The translations under genes and the position numbers were made by a program. A stretch of DNA of 64,000 nt from Monarcha castaneiventris obscurior (taxonomy: Eukaryota > Chordata > Aves > Passeriformes > Monarchidae). Where the stretch lies: assembly GCA_026261815.1 (NCBI GenBank), contig JAMPIT010000566.1, positions 30,467,001-30,531,000 of the forward strand, in the 5' to 3' direction. The notes under the pieces are model-generated. The model was not told the DNA's origin, searched no databases, and saw nothing but the letters and a program-made list of their open reading frames with translations. Numbering within the stretch: the stretch's first letter is position 1; the number at the start of each line of letters is the position of its first letter. Shown here piece after piece: positions 38,481 to 50,163 of this stretch.

Positions 38481-39495
38481 CCTCTCAGGGAATTAATCTC
38501 CAGTAAGGCATTTCAAGTCCAAAGTTAGACAAGGGCTGCCCCGCCTTAAACAATCCCTGGGACAAAAGGATACCAGAGGCTGAGACAAAAACTAACCATT
38601 TTGTGTAACAAGCCACCTGTATACAACCAAGGAAACTGATGACCATAAAATATTTCTGTACCAGCTTTGTTGAGGACATAAACTTTATCCTTACAGTCGA
38701 TGCAATGCCATGCACAGTGGGCAAGATCTTTTTGGATAATGGAGGCCAGATATCAAAGGCAGGAGAGCTGCACAATTACCCTGTCATAACAGCCTCTTCT
38801 CCCTCTTCTGTCTCCAAGACAATAGTTCTAAGCAAGGACTGACTCTCCTGCTCCCAAAAGAGTCACCATGGCTACTCACCAGCAGAGGCAGTGCTGGCTT
38901 TCCCTGCCTGCCTCCATGACTTCCCATGTAGTCCCACAACCAGTTATCCCTGAGAGAGGATCTACAGATTGAGTACTGTCTTGGCACAGGCAGGACTCCA
39001 GAGCGCAGGTCCCTCATTTTCCAGGTGTATAGTCTAACCACTACCTGAAATACACTGCCCACCCTGCCAACCCAATGTTCAACTGCAATTTTTGTGCTGC
39101 TCCAGCCATGTGGCAGTAGCAAGAGAGTCTTCTAAAATACCCGAGGGCCATCAGGTGCCACATAGCTTAGTATTTTAAGATTCTGTATTTTAAGCAGGAT
39201 TAGGTATGAAAGACTTAGTTGAGCTTCTCAGGGGCAGACAGCAAGAGAAAATGTGCATTACATTTAGGCTTAAGGTAGGCTAGGCAGGTACTGGATGAGG
39301 ATTTTTCACAGAATATGTTTCCATTGTCCACCAAGATTCATCTCGAACACTGCTTGGCAAGTGAGAACAAGAGGCATCTGAATTATTGGTTTAATTGGAA
39401 CACCTGAAATGTAAGGCAATCCAACAGGAACTGAGACTCTCCATGCAGGTCAGCATTTGTTAGCTGATAGACAGCTAGCAAGGAGTAAGAAAACT
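38481..39495. other. Non-genic sequence
   Basis: No supported gene. A 112-codon minus-strand frame at 38784-39122 contains a GTGAGT donor near 38876 but no acceptor or family match. 38800-39120 is slightly GC-richer than the neighbourhood. Confidence 0.5.
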
Positions 39496-39549
39496 AGTGG
39501 TATCACAGATTGTAGTGGTCTCACAGATTGCAGTGGTCTCACAGGTCAG
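39496..39549. repeat. Three-copy 18-bp tandem repeat
   Basis: The units are AGTGGTATCACAGATTGT, AGTGGTCTCACAGATTGC and AGTGGTCTCACAGGTCAG, placed head to tail. It lies about 60 bp outside the target-site duplication of the LTR at 39608, so it is not part of that element. Confidence 0.88.
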
Positions 39550-39607
39550 AGGGATAATGTAAGATGAAGACTTCTGTGTATAAATTTGTAGCTGTAAAAT
39601 AGTTGTA

Positions 39608-40080
39608 TGGTGTATTGGCTTGAAAACAAACCAGTGGGAGATCCCAAGTCAGGGTTAAAATTTAATAGGAAAAAAATTAAAAATAAGTGAAATAATACAA
39701 GGGAAAGAGAAAAGAAAAACACAGACAAAGTCAGATACAACCTGGCACCCTGTTAGGGTGATGGTAGCAGTCCAGATGAAGTAGCTCAATTGAAGCAGTG
39801 ATCCTATGGAAGGTCTGGTCTCCAGCTGAAGGTCCAGTGGTGGCTCTTGTCCTCTGGGAACCCAGTAGACAGGGCTAACTTAGGCAGTTCCAAGGCCAGG
39901 TTATATCCAGGTGGGAATGCTTGGCTCCTCCCTCTTGGGCGGAGCATCTCACAATAGGATGAGATAAGTCCATGAGTCATGCAGTGGTTTCTTGCTGGCC
40001 ATTGTCTGTTATCAGGGGTGGGTCATAGCAGGAGATGACAGCTAATGGCCCACAGCTGGTGGTAATAGAATACATCTATA
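39608..40080 (-). mobile_element. Solo LTR of an ERVL-like endogenous retrovirus, with 5-bp target-site duplication
   Basis: The 473-bp element is flanked by perfect TTGTA repeats (39603-39607 and 40081-40085). A 5-bp duplication is the length typical of ERVL-type integrases. Read on the minus strand it ends ...GCCAATACACCA, the expected CA end. It starts TATAGATG, where the canonical start would be TG, so one G-to-A change is inferred. The terminal regions are imperfect inverted repeats. A TATA-like GGATATAACC lies near 39909-39900, below a CCGCCCAAGAGGGAGGAGCC block. A variant poly(A) signal ATTAAA is at 39666-39661, followed by a T-rich to GGGATCTCCC segment. No internal retroviral genes remain. 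The layout resembles LTRs common in songbird genomes, which is a recollection and not a database match. Confidence 0.85.
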
Positions 40081-40085
40081 TTGTA

Positions 40086-43000
40086 ACCTAGGACATGTGG
40101 TTGAAATGGTGGGATGATGACTTATCACTTTGGGTGTGCAGAATCAAATGAACTGTCTGCTGTCCTCTTTAGTTACTTGGAACTTAGCAAAATTATGCTC
40201 CCCTGGTGGTCTTTTCATGTTCTATACCGTGTAAACTACAGTAACAGTACACACAATTCTCATGTTTTAATTCCAACTGAATAGTAAATTTGACAAAATT
40301 GTTTCACAAGGAATGAATTCACAGATGTCACAGAGAACTTCTACTGGTTTTAAATCACAGTATCATCCAGGATTTCACCCACTGAGAAATCCAACAGTAA
40401 AAAGCTATGGTGAACAGTAAAAATAGAAAAAAACTTTCCATGGAAGTATCAAAATAATGTTTTTTACATAATACACACTCCTGTTGGAAGTGTGTCAGAA
40501 TTTATGTATATCACAGCAGAGGAAGGGCAATTAAATTCTCATTTTAGATTAATGCTAGAGCCTGTTCCAAATAATTCAGCTTTAATGGGAACTCACTGAT
40601 TTGAGTTGAGAGGTCGAGGCCACATGTGATCCTTGGCATACATTTCTCTGTAAATCATACTGTCTTGTAAAACCATAATCTATTCTGAAATACAAAAATT
40701 GCCACAACTTTTCCACCCTGGCGTAAGAGGCTCAAAAAGTTCAGGTGATCTTTTGATCCCCAGCAAGAGAGGACAGGCAGCAGAGCTGTAAGTGCAATGA
40801 ATAACTATGCTCTTTTTGTAATGCCTGAGGTAACAGTAAGGACATCATCTCCTTCACAGCCAGGGGATTCTGGCCTCTTGGAAAACTTTACAGGAAAATT
40901 TAATCTACTGTTTCCATTCAGCCTATTTATATCATAATTTTTTAATAAAATGACCAATGTTTCACAAGAAAGCAGACGTGAGTTAGACGTGCCACATGAT
41001 TTAGAAGGTGGCAAAGCAGCTTTAATTTAATTTTATTTCATTTCCGGCATGTAACATGGTATCTAAAAAGCTATGATCACCTTAGTCACTTAAATATGAA
41101 AAACATTAGGCAATCTGGGGTAATTTAAAGGACCTGCTATCTCAGGATTTCTAACAGTGCTCAAAAAAGATAGAAATGCCAGACAGTATAACCCACTGCT
41201 GTCATGAATGACCTCACATCAAAGAGGTGTACTTATATGTGATAAATACTTGCTCTCACAGGGGAGGTCTCAGGTTATATCTGATCAGGGAACTTGACAA
41301 AATTTCCCTGCTTTACATTTGTCTCCCTGCCCCAGACTATTTCTTATAAGGACGGAACCCGAATACACATCATCATTCCTCACTTTCCACAGAAAGGAAA
41401 CCCAAACACAGGGGTCAGGCAAGATGCAAGTGATGCATGGACCAGAACCACAGGACATGCATGGTATGCCCCAGCAGAAAAGTTAGACACAGCTTTGAAA
41501 TATTAGTAGGAAACTAATTGACAAAAACTCAGTTGGTTTGTAATGTCTGAAGTGCCCATCAAAAGTGAGTTTCCCCAATATCAGCTTGTCACAAAACCCA
41601 GGCTCTCAGAATGGGGCTCTGCAGGAAGAAGCCTTACTCAAGCAAAGATTTGGCTATCAACATTTGAAAAATTCAATATTCACTTTATAATCAATGAAAA
41701 AGTAAGCTAGAAAAACCTGGAGCACTGCCATCATGATAGGTACATCCCTAAATTTAGTGAGCTAAGCTAATTTAATTTTACCCCTTCTTTAACATATCAA
41801 GTGAAGGAATCCCTTAATCAGTGAAATATAATATTAAAAAAAAAATAGAAGCTTCAATATTAACCCAGTGTAACATATAAGAAAACTTCACAAACCACAG
41901 TTTTGGGTCCCCAGGATTTCCGAATTCAAAACCACACGAGTTTCAACTTTCAAATCATAATATTATTTCATTATGCTGAAATATTTAAGATGTTTCTAAG
42001 ACTTCCTCTTCAGTCTTGGAGACAGATGGAAGGAATAAAGGAGAAACTACCAAAGAGATGAAAGGAAAATATTATAGCACTGCACAACAAATATTATCAT
42101 CATCATTTAAAACTGGGTCTTTTCTCTTCATGTCAAATGAGAGGATGCTTGCAAATTTCAAAACTAGAGCTTCTATTGGCAGTTTTCTTTCATTTTTACT
42201 CCTTGGTTCTGTGTCCTGTGTCATTGTAATCCTATTACATCTGAAGTAACAGGGTTACTAATAGCTTCATTTCAACATGTTAAGGAGAAAGACTCCTCTT
42301 TTTGTCTGGCCTCTGAAAGAGTTTTTAATGCCTCCCTTATAGATATGCATTTTTTATAAATATGCATTATTCAATACCTAATTTGGATAGTGATGGACCA
42401 AAAGAATTTTAATGGATCATATTTATGGCAGCTCAGAGAAAATTACTTTATCAGAGGCACCACTAACATTATCACTGAAAAAGTTACTTTTGCTGAGCAA
42501 TGGGTCAAAAACCTCAAAGACATCTGCTCAAAATACCTATGTGTGTATTAGAATAAAACAGAAATATAGAAATAGTTTCCTTAGAAATCTAAGGCAGATT
42601 TAGTGAGCTTTAGTCAAACCAATATAGCTGCCAGAACAAATATTCTGGATACATTGGTTTCGATATTTGTTTAGCTGCAAAGCTCCATTGGAAGATTTCT
42701 ATCTACAGACTATCCCATTTATTTGCCAGACTAAGTGCAGGAATATCAGTTTTCCCCATGCTGAATTACAACAGCAGAGAGGAAGGGTCTTTCCATTCAG
42801 AAGAACATTCAGCATAAACTACTGCAAGAAGGCTTCCTTTGAAACTTTATTTCCTTTTTGTTTAATTTGGTATGGCCGATATGAAATTTGAACAAAGACA
42901 TGAAAGCCTTACGGGAAAATCTGTGATGCTTCTAGTCTGTAAATGACATTTAAGCCTCTTATTTTTCTTTTTTATTCCCTTTGTTACCATACAATTGTCA

Positions 43001-43899
43001 AAAGCACTGGGGAATGGATCCATCCCCTAAAACCCTGAAGGAATCTTAGCTATTTGCTGAGCACATACAGCAGTACACAGTCAGCATTTGTCTTGTGTCA
43101 TGCAAGGTTGCCTCTCTTCACAAACACAGCAGTACACTTTATGCCTTCAAACATCTACACCTCACTATAAAGGTCTTTGATAACATCAACAAAGTGCCCA
43201 AGACGTGATGAGACAGATTGCCTATATGCCTCATAACTCAGTGACCCATTGTAACTGGCATACATGGCCCTGTGCTCTTTTTTCCATTAAGGAGCTCTCC
43301 TGTAGAACTCCACCACAGCATTGGCTAAATCAGTTCAATCCTGATGCTCTTCTTCACTTCTGACCTGGGACTTTCAGTGAATTTTGGTGTGGACCCATAG
43401 GTCTCTGCTGTTTCAGCCCAAGGGTGGGTTCAGCAGAGTGACTAAGCATGGTGGTTATCCTGAAAGGATCAGTTCCCAAAGGATGTGTTTGCAGAGTGCA
43501 GTGGGTCATGGTGCATGATCCCCTTGTCCAGCATCAACCCAGCTTGTTCCAAATGGAAAACAATATACTCAGTAATGAATTTGGCTGCTTTGCTCCTGGA
43601 ATAGAGACTGGCCACTTTCCAAGGCATCCTGCAGTCCTAAGGAGATCTATTCCTCTGCTTTGAGTAATGGGGACTCATGACTTTCCCTACAGACACTGGA
43701 ACTGTAAGAACCCATTACTTCTCCTACGTAAGGTCCCCTGGCTCTGTCTGTGTGTGTGTAAGAGCACAGGGTGATGTCAGTAGTTCATTTAGTTCTAAAT
43801 AGTCGATCCAGTTTTTAAGTTGACTCTCTGCCTTCCCAGGGTGGTGGAAGGTCAGCATTCCTCCACGGGCTCCGTGAAGTCCAGCATCTTTTTTCTCAG
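40086..43899. other. Non-genic stretch
   Basis: No supported gene or transposon. A direct repeat of CAGCAGTACAC occurs near 43070 and 43127. A possible acceptor (GACTTTCCCTACAG) near 43694 is followed within 40 bases by two donor-like GTAAG sites, so a short non-coding exon is conceivable. Confidence 0.5.
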
Positions 43900-43976
43900 A
43901 TAGCCATACAGATGGGGCACCAATACAGTGGTTGTGGTTTGAGAGAATGTGAAAAGGGAAAGCTGCCCCTATCCTG
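43900..43976 (+). CDS. Candidate 77-bp internal exon, function unknown
   Basis: Both splice signals are close to consensus. CATCTTTTTTCTCAG is the acceptor ending at 43899, and CTATCCTG followed by GTAAGA is the donor starting at 43977. One frame only is open across the segment; it reads IAIQMGHQYSGC then GLRECEKGKLPLS and leaves two bases over. The other two frames have stops. The peptide is not recognised. No neighbouring plus-strand exon with matching phase was found, although a second acceptor/donor pair sits about 200 bp upstream (43694-43730). A spliced long non-coding RNA on the plus strand is therefore at least as likely as a protein-coding gene. Confidence 0.3.
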
Positions 43977-45575
43977 GTAAGATTTTACTTTTTGATGACA
44001 AGGCATAAAGTTGGCTTGAGACTCTATGGTGTAATGCAGGAAACAAACTGATCAAAATTACTAGATCTAGGAAGTGCTGAACGAGGTTTACAACCATCAC
44101 TCATTCCAAATAAAGGGTCTCAGCCTTTAACTTCGCCAAACTGGATCAAGCTGGTGAAAGCAATTTAGAGGAGATGGTGAGAATGCCTATCACGGGAGGC
44201 ACAAGTCACACACCTCCCATGGGTGGACAAGACACAAGATTCTGGAGGTGAGAGTGCTGGCAGACATGGTGCCATCCTGACAACACACTGAGAGAAATGG
44301 GTCTCCAGAAAAGGCTGACAATGAGCATTGCACACCAACCTCAGGCGCCACCCCTGGGGAGGCACAAAGCCATGAACAATGCTCATCTGCACTCATGTGA
44401 AGCAAAATGCTGATTAGTAGCTTCAGCTTTTTCAGTCTGGAATCTCAACTGGGATAGTGTTCAAAGGCAGAAATATGACAGGCTAAAAACAGCTGTCAAA
44501 AGCAGAAGCTGGAAGCCAGTATAGTGTCTGGGGTTATTCAGACTTGTGACTGTGTTATGAGAGTCTAGGGAATTATAGAGCTAACTCTCTTGAGGCATTC
44601 CTCCTAAGGCAAACAGTAAAACTCCTGTGATAGGAAATTAAAACATCAAATTGGAACCTAATCATCTCAGCAGTTTGAGAAAAGAGCTTAATACCTTGAC
44701 TTTCATTTTATAATTTGCTCTTGATTAAAAGGAAGATGAATTACCCATCTGTGTGACTAGAATTGATTCAGACAGTATAGGAAAGGGAGAAAAAGTCAGT
44801 TTTGTGGATATTTTAAAATTTAAATTTATTCCTCCCTTATTTACAGTGACAAATGGATTACATTACAAAAGCAAGGGCTGACATTCTTAGTTTTAGTACC
44901 ATAGTGACATATTTTCCTCAGTTCACATATCAACTTTTCTACAGCAACACACTTTATAGAAGAGACTGCAGCACACCAGATAATATGCTGGCTAAAGTGC
45001 ACCCCCCTAACAACCCCCTCTCTACTACACACTAGAAGAATTGAGAATTTAAAGATCTTTGCCTCTTCCCATCAGAGAAGATTCCAAAGTAAACCACGAG
45101 TTGCCAGCAGCTTTCCTTTTAGGGTTTAAGCCACACTCATCCAAAGCCCCCAGTGTTTGCCCTCCTTTTGCTTTATTAACCTAACAAAGTCGCACAGAAC
45201 GCATCTGTGCACAAGCTTGAACTGGCCAGGGACATGCTGACAACTTATCCTGTGGCCAAACACAGCATTAGCTCTTCTTCATTCTGCAGTGCTCCAAGCC
45301 TCCCCCCCACAGATATGAATGCAGTTCTCTGCAGGAGCACAAGCCCCAGCTCCCACTGCTGCCCTTCCCATTTGAGATGGTATTGGGTGTAACTCCATCC
45401 TGCCCACTCTCCTAAAACAGTTTCTGTGTTCAGACTTTCTGTGTTCAAGCATCAGCAAACTTTGTGGTGAAATTCTAGGATGAGATAGCTGTTTCTGCTT
45501 CATTTCAGAGAATTTTAGGACCCACTCTTGAAGCTGTGGAAACAAACAAGGACTTCTTTAAAAGGTCTGACTTAC
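43977..45575. other. Non-genic sequence
   Basis: 43990-44400 retains several CpGs. It contains a short frame reading FNFAKLDQAGESNLEEM (44133-44175, after an acceptor-like TCTCAG) that runs on past a GTGAGA donor-like site. I could not tell whether this is an old transposon or an exon. The rest shows nothing identifiable. Confidence 0.45.
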
Positions 45576-45634
45576 CATATTGCTGTTAAACGTGGACTGA
45601 CCACCATTAAACCACAGAAAATTGGTACAAATCT
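45576..45634 (-). CDS. Candidate 59-bp internal exon, function unknown
   Basis: On the minus strand, TTTCCTCCACACCTATTTTCTTATTGCAAG is a strong acceptor ending at 45635. The donor is ATG followed by GTAAGTCAG (from 45575), essentially consensus. Between them lie 59 bases with two open frames. One reads ICTNFLWFNGGQSTFNSNM, the other RFVPIFCGLMVVSPRLTAI. A 59-bp exon shifts phase, so flanking exons must compensate, and none was found. I recognise neither peptide. By splice-signal quality this is one of the best exon candidates in the window, but nothing shows that it is protein-coding; a non-coding RNA exon fits as well. Confidence 0.32.
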
Positions 45635-45635
45635 C

Positions 45636-46070
45636 TTGCAATAAGAAAATAGGTGTGGAGGAAATAGCAGCTTTGCAAAATTGAAACCTGTGTTTAATTT
45701 TGTAACAGGGCAAGTTTATGAACCTGATTCCTTTAATTAATGCCTATACACACAGTTCCCTGTCCTGAGTTCCATCCAATACAAACATTGGTTTTCCAGC
45801 AAGCGAGAAAGCTGTGATATGTGCTGCAGCAAGGCCAAGTACAAGAGAAGAGTGCACACTACCCAGATGGTGCAGACTGCACAAGACAACCTTGCTGCCT
45901 CTCCCATAAAAAAATTTGTTTACTTTTAGTAGGTAGGTCTTGATCTAAAAAACTAATGGGGAAACAATGGTATATTGCCCAGATACAGCCTGCAAATTCA
46001 TTTCATTTAACCTCTGGCATCTTTCTCTTCTGACTTACACAGTGCTTATGAGAAGAGTATGCTGTTCTCA
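45636..46070. other. Non-genic sequence
   Basis: Nothing identifiable. Confidence 0.55.
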
Positions 46071-46145
46071 GACAGATACACAGATAGACAGATATATAAA
46101 TATGATAGATACATACATACATACATACATACACACATATATACA
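46071..46145 (+). repeat. Compound GATA / ACAT microsatellite
   Basis: Interrupted GATA/CAGA units (GACAGATACACAGATAGACAGATA) pass into a cleaner run of about five and a half ACAT units (46111-46132) and a short ACACACATATATA end. Probably polymorphic in length. Open frames across it are meaningless. Confidence 0.92.
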
Positions 46146-49100
46146 ATTTTCCAGTTGATTTAGGTTTGTTCCTTTCTACCCAACAGTTGCTGCTGTCATT
46201 CCTTCATCTTTCTCCTCTGCTCTCATTACTCCTTTCCATTATATTTCTCCTCTTGCCAATTTCATTCTAAACTGGATGCAAACCCAAAAACATTTATTCT
46301 CGATGTATTAAAAACATAAAAAATGTTTATGCAAAGTAAATTCTCCCCCGTATATAGCAACTAGCCACCTATAACTAATCACTGAATATAAAGTCTATCT
46401 TTAAAAAGTTGTAAAAACAGTGGGGTTTTCTTACGACATTTATTTGTCATTGACATTAGCCCTGTTACAAAAAGCAAAGTAACTATAAATAAACTAGTCG
46501 ATATCTTAAATGGGAACATTATTAGAGCTAGCTATGGAGTGCTTGGGTTTTCACTCCTGAGGCTATACAGCAGTAAGCCCCCTATTAAAGTTGTATTTTC
46601 TGAGATCTCAGTGAACTGCGTGAAATTCCAAAAATGTAACCCATGGCTTGCATTTTTAATACTTTATGCGCTTATTTGGATGTAAGTAGAAAATGGCCCT
46701 TTTAGCTTTTGCAGCCTGTATCTCAGAGAGGAAGTTCATCAAAAACTCTCCCATAGAGGTGTATAATTTCTAACATCAGTCAATGAGCAACTGGGTTTAG
46801 GTGCAAGGGACCGGATAATAAATCTAAATGCCTGAGATTTGCCAATAGCTTGTTACTTTATGACTTTGGGCAAAATATATCACTATTCTTTATGTACATA
46901 TGTAGAGTCCTTTGTGACTGCCTGCTACCAGAATTTAACTGATTACATATGAAATATTTAGATAGTGGTTAGTAAAACAAAGTTGATTCTAAGATTTCAA
47001 ATACTGAGATCAAACTGAAAATACATTTACTTTTCAGCTATGGAAAAAAAAGAGAAATTGTATTTTATGCTGAACAACACACCATCACTGCATGCTGAAA
47101 GACAGTCTCTTTAGCGCTATGATTTATTTAGGAAGGAAACAAATGTTCTGGATAAGCAACACACTCTTCATAAATATTAACAGTATTAACTATCAGGCAA
47201 GATAAATCCATGGTGATGTAAGTGAACCTTACTTTAAGGTCAGAGCCATCCCTCTGGCTATTGCTTGCAAAATGTGCAAGACAGAGGAATTGTACACTTT
47301 TTTTTCTACCCTATTTCTCTCTCTGTCTTTTTAACTTATTTGACCACCCTAGGCTCAAAGCTTGCACTTGTAGATGAGTGTACTTTCCAGGTGGCTTCTC
47401 CCAGCCTTTCTAATAGGAGGAATTTTCTCTTTGAAGTGTATACAAACCATCATTTAAGTCTAAAGAAAAACATTGGCTGAGCGATGTCAGTTTTATGACG
47501 CTGTTTATTACCAGCTATATTATCCCAGTTCGAGGCAGGGATTACTCAGCACTTACAGGTAATCCACTCAGATCACTGCTATACCAAATGAGGACAGCAT
47601 AAGGTTATACCAATTGAATAATTTTCGTTTCAATAATCATTTCACAGAAGAAAACTACAAAGTGACATGAACATATGACTTTAATAAAAAAATAGGTTTC
47701 TTTTAGCTCTCACGTTGAAAGCCACGAGGTGAAAGGTAAAGAACACAAAGCTTATTCAGAAGTACAAGGAAATTGGGAGTACCAAGCATCTCCTGTGTTT
47801 CTCCATCCTCTGCAGAATCAGGGTCACTTCACATATCAGCCCTCAGCCAATCAGATAATTGAAACTGAAATTGAGTATTAATGAAAATTCAGAAAAAATG
47901 TCATATTGTGAGATTTGCTCAGCCACATCAAGCACATTTCTAGAAGTCATGTCTAACTAAACATGATAGAGATAGTTTCTTAATTGCTGAATTTACAATC
48001 TGAGTTGTCACATAATTTAGGAAGTAATGGACCCAGTATGTTAGGACACAAATATCCCAAAAACCTTTTCCTAGTTTTCAGGCACATATTATTCTAAACA
48101 GGTCAGACACCACCCTTGTGGCTCCCCAGGTAGTATCACTGAGCTCATCATGGGATGTGTGTTGTGAACACCTGCCTAATTCATTACCTCAGCCATGGAA
48201 AAGATTCAAAACCCAAGCAAGAAAGTTTTAGAAACATTCCCACTGCAATACACAAATCACCAGAAGATTGAACTTGCAAGTTACAAAGAAAGAGCAATTT
48301 GGCATATGCAAAATACAGTATGCTGACAAAGATAAAGAGAAACGTCCAAGTGGGACTGGGGAGAGAGGCATGAACTGCTGACAAAATCCCTCTCCTACCC
48401 ATCCTCATGTAAGAAATACAAGTTATTCCTAACTCTACAATAGCTGTTTCACAAAAAAGTCTGTTTTCTTTAATAGCTGGGATGGATACATTACTCACAA
48501 GAGTCACTAGCATGCTCTCCTAGCCCTAGCTCTGCTGTGCAAGAGACATCTAGCACTGAATAATTTAGGGGGGCTAATTTGGAGAAAGGAGTTGGGGAGA
48601 GGTAAAGAAAACTAATAACTCCAGCAGTCCCCTTCAATCATCTCCTAAAAAAGGTTAAAGTGCATCTGCCCTGAAAAATCCAGGCCATGTCTTGCCTGAA
48701 TTCCTGACATTTGCAGAATTCCAGGCGCATTAGGAGAGCATTAATGACAGGGAAAAGCACTGACCCTGTGCAATAACAGTAATTATCGAAACCATTGCCA
48801 AGTTTATGTCCCACTGGATGCACACTTTCTTAAGTGAAATGGTTCTGATAAGCAAAGCTGTGGCAGCTAAGGGAAGCAAAGCATGGCAAAGAAGATCTTT
48901 GGTGAGTTATCTCCCTTGGGCTGCCAGGAGGTGCAGGAGATTCCACAAGGCTGAAGTCATCTGAGCTGAGAGAAGGTCCTCAGCATGGAAATGACACACC
49001 TTTATTATCACCAGTCTCCAGCCTGAAAGGAAACCACCCTGCCAGCTAGGGAGTTATCTCCTAAGCTTTTCTTCTCTTCTCTTCTCTCACTCCTTCACTA

Positions 49101-49980
49101 AAGCATGTTATCAATGAAAACACAAACAAAATCCAATTTAGACTTGAAGAATCTTTCCTTTTTCTGTTTTTTCTTTTTTCTTCAAAAGAGAACCAACAGA
49201 ATTTCAAACATCTTATGACTGGTGATGAGAACATGAAGAGAACATTTCACAGTATGTGGCAAACATAAATTTTTAATTTAAATCATGTTGCAGTTTCATG
49301 AAAAAATATTCCTTGTGGCATAGTCTAAAATGGTTACAGAATCCTGAAAACCAGTACCAGCCATATATGTACTGATGTGACAGGAGGCACGCTGTCACCA
49401 GCTTGAAGGCACTGACTGGATTCATAATCCTAAATTAATGTATATGGGGATAATTCATTGAATGCATTCAACTTTTATATATTATGTCAAAGAACCTATT
49501 TTCTTAATCGTCGTAACTGTCAGGAGGCACACAGTAACATATTAAGATGCTGGCTACAATCCACAACTTGAATCTCTGAAAGACTATTGAAAATATTGTG
49601 AAAGGTACAAAAGAAAGGATCTGAGGCATAGAAATATCTTCAAGAGGCAGACATAAAGACTGAGCTTAACAAGGAGAAGACTGACAGACAACACGGCTGC
49701 ACACAGTTATGTCATGGAGAAAAACAGCAGACTCATTAATTGAAGAGCATAATCCTCAGTGGTCAGAAGCTGATGCCAGATAAAATTAAATTGAAAGTAA
49801 TCGTTTGTTTGGACTTCGTCAATCATCAACATAAAGCTATCAAAGCAAACCTTCCTTAATTTCAGATCAAAACCGGATGCCTTTTTGGAAGGCATGTTTA
49901 ACTTAAACAGGAAGCAATGTGTTCAGCATGGATAACGGGATGAAGTGTAGCAGCTTGCGAGATACAGAGAGCAGACGACA
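46146..49980. other. Non-genic stretch
   Basis: No supported gene. A CTTCT-rich run lies near 49068-49090 and another pyrimidine run near 49155-49185. Two copies of CAGGAGGCAC (49381 and about 49522) occur, the first inside a GTGACAG...CTGTCAC 7-bp inverted repeat (49377-49398). Other open frames lack motifs. Confidence 0.5.
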
Positions 49981-50163
49981 TTATCGCCTTCCAGCTTTGG
50001 GCTTTGTGAATCCCCGAGTTTTTTGGTAGACTTGGTAGACGCTGCCATCAGCCAATTTTAAGCATTTCACAAGGCAGGCTTGACCTCCACGTGCACGCTG
50101 GTCTGCACTGTGCATTCTTTGCATGAACCTTTCCTCAGCCCATGTCAGAGGCAACTTGTTAGT
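49981..50163 (-). CDS. Short open frame with retained CpGs, candidate terminal coding exon
   Basis: On the minus strand a 60-codon frame runs from just after a TAG TGA pair to TAA at 49983-49981. It reads in part LPLTWAEERFMQRM, then ARGGQACLVKCLKLADGSV, then YQVYQKTRGFTKPKAGRR. The mix of charged, aromatic and basic residues with a basic C-terminus looks like real protein. Eight CpG dinucleotides fall within 49936-50097, whereas most of the window has very few; CpG retention suggests selective constraint or recent insertion. An acceptor is not clear: AACAAG just inside the frame has a poor pyrimidine tract. The first internal ATG has a weak context. It could also be a processed pseudogene fragment or a conserved regulatory element. 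Family not recognised. Confidence 0.36.
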   Translation of the reverse strand, partial: TNKLPLTWAEERFMQRMHSADQRARGGQACLVKCLKLADGSVYQVYQKTRGFTKPKAGRR

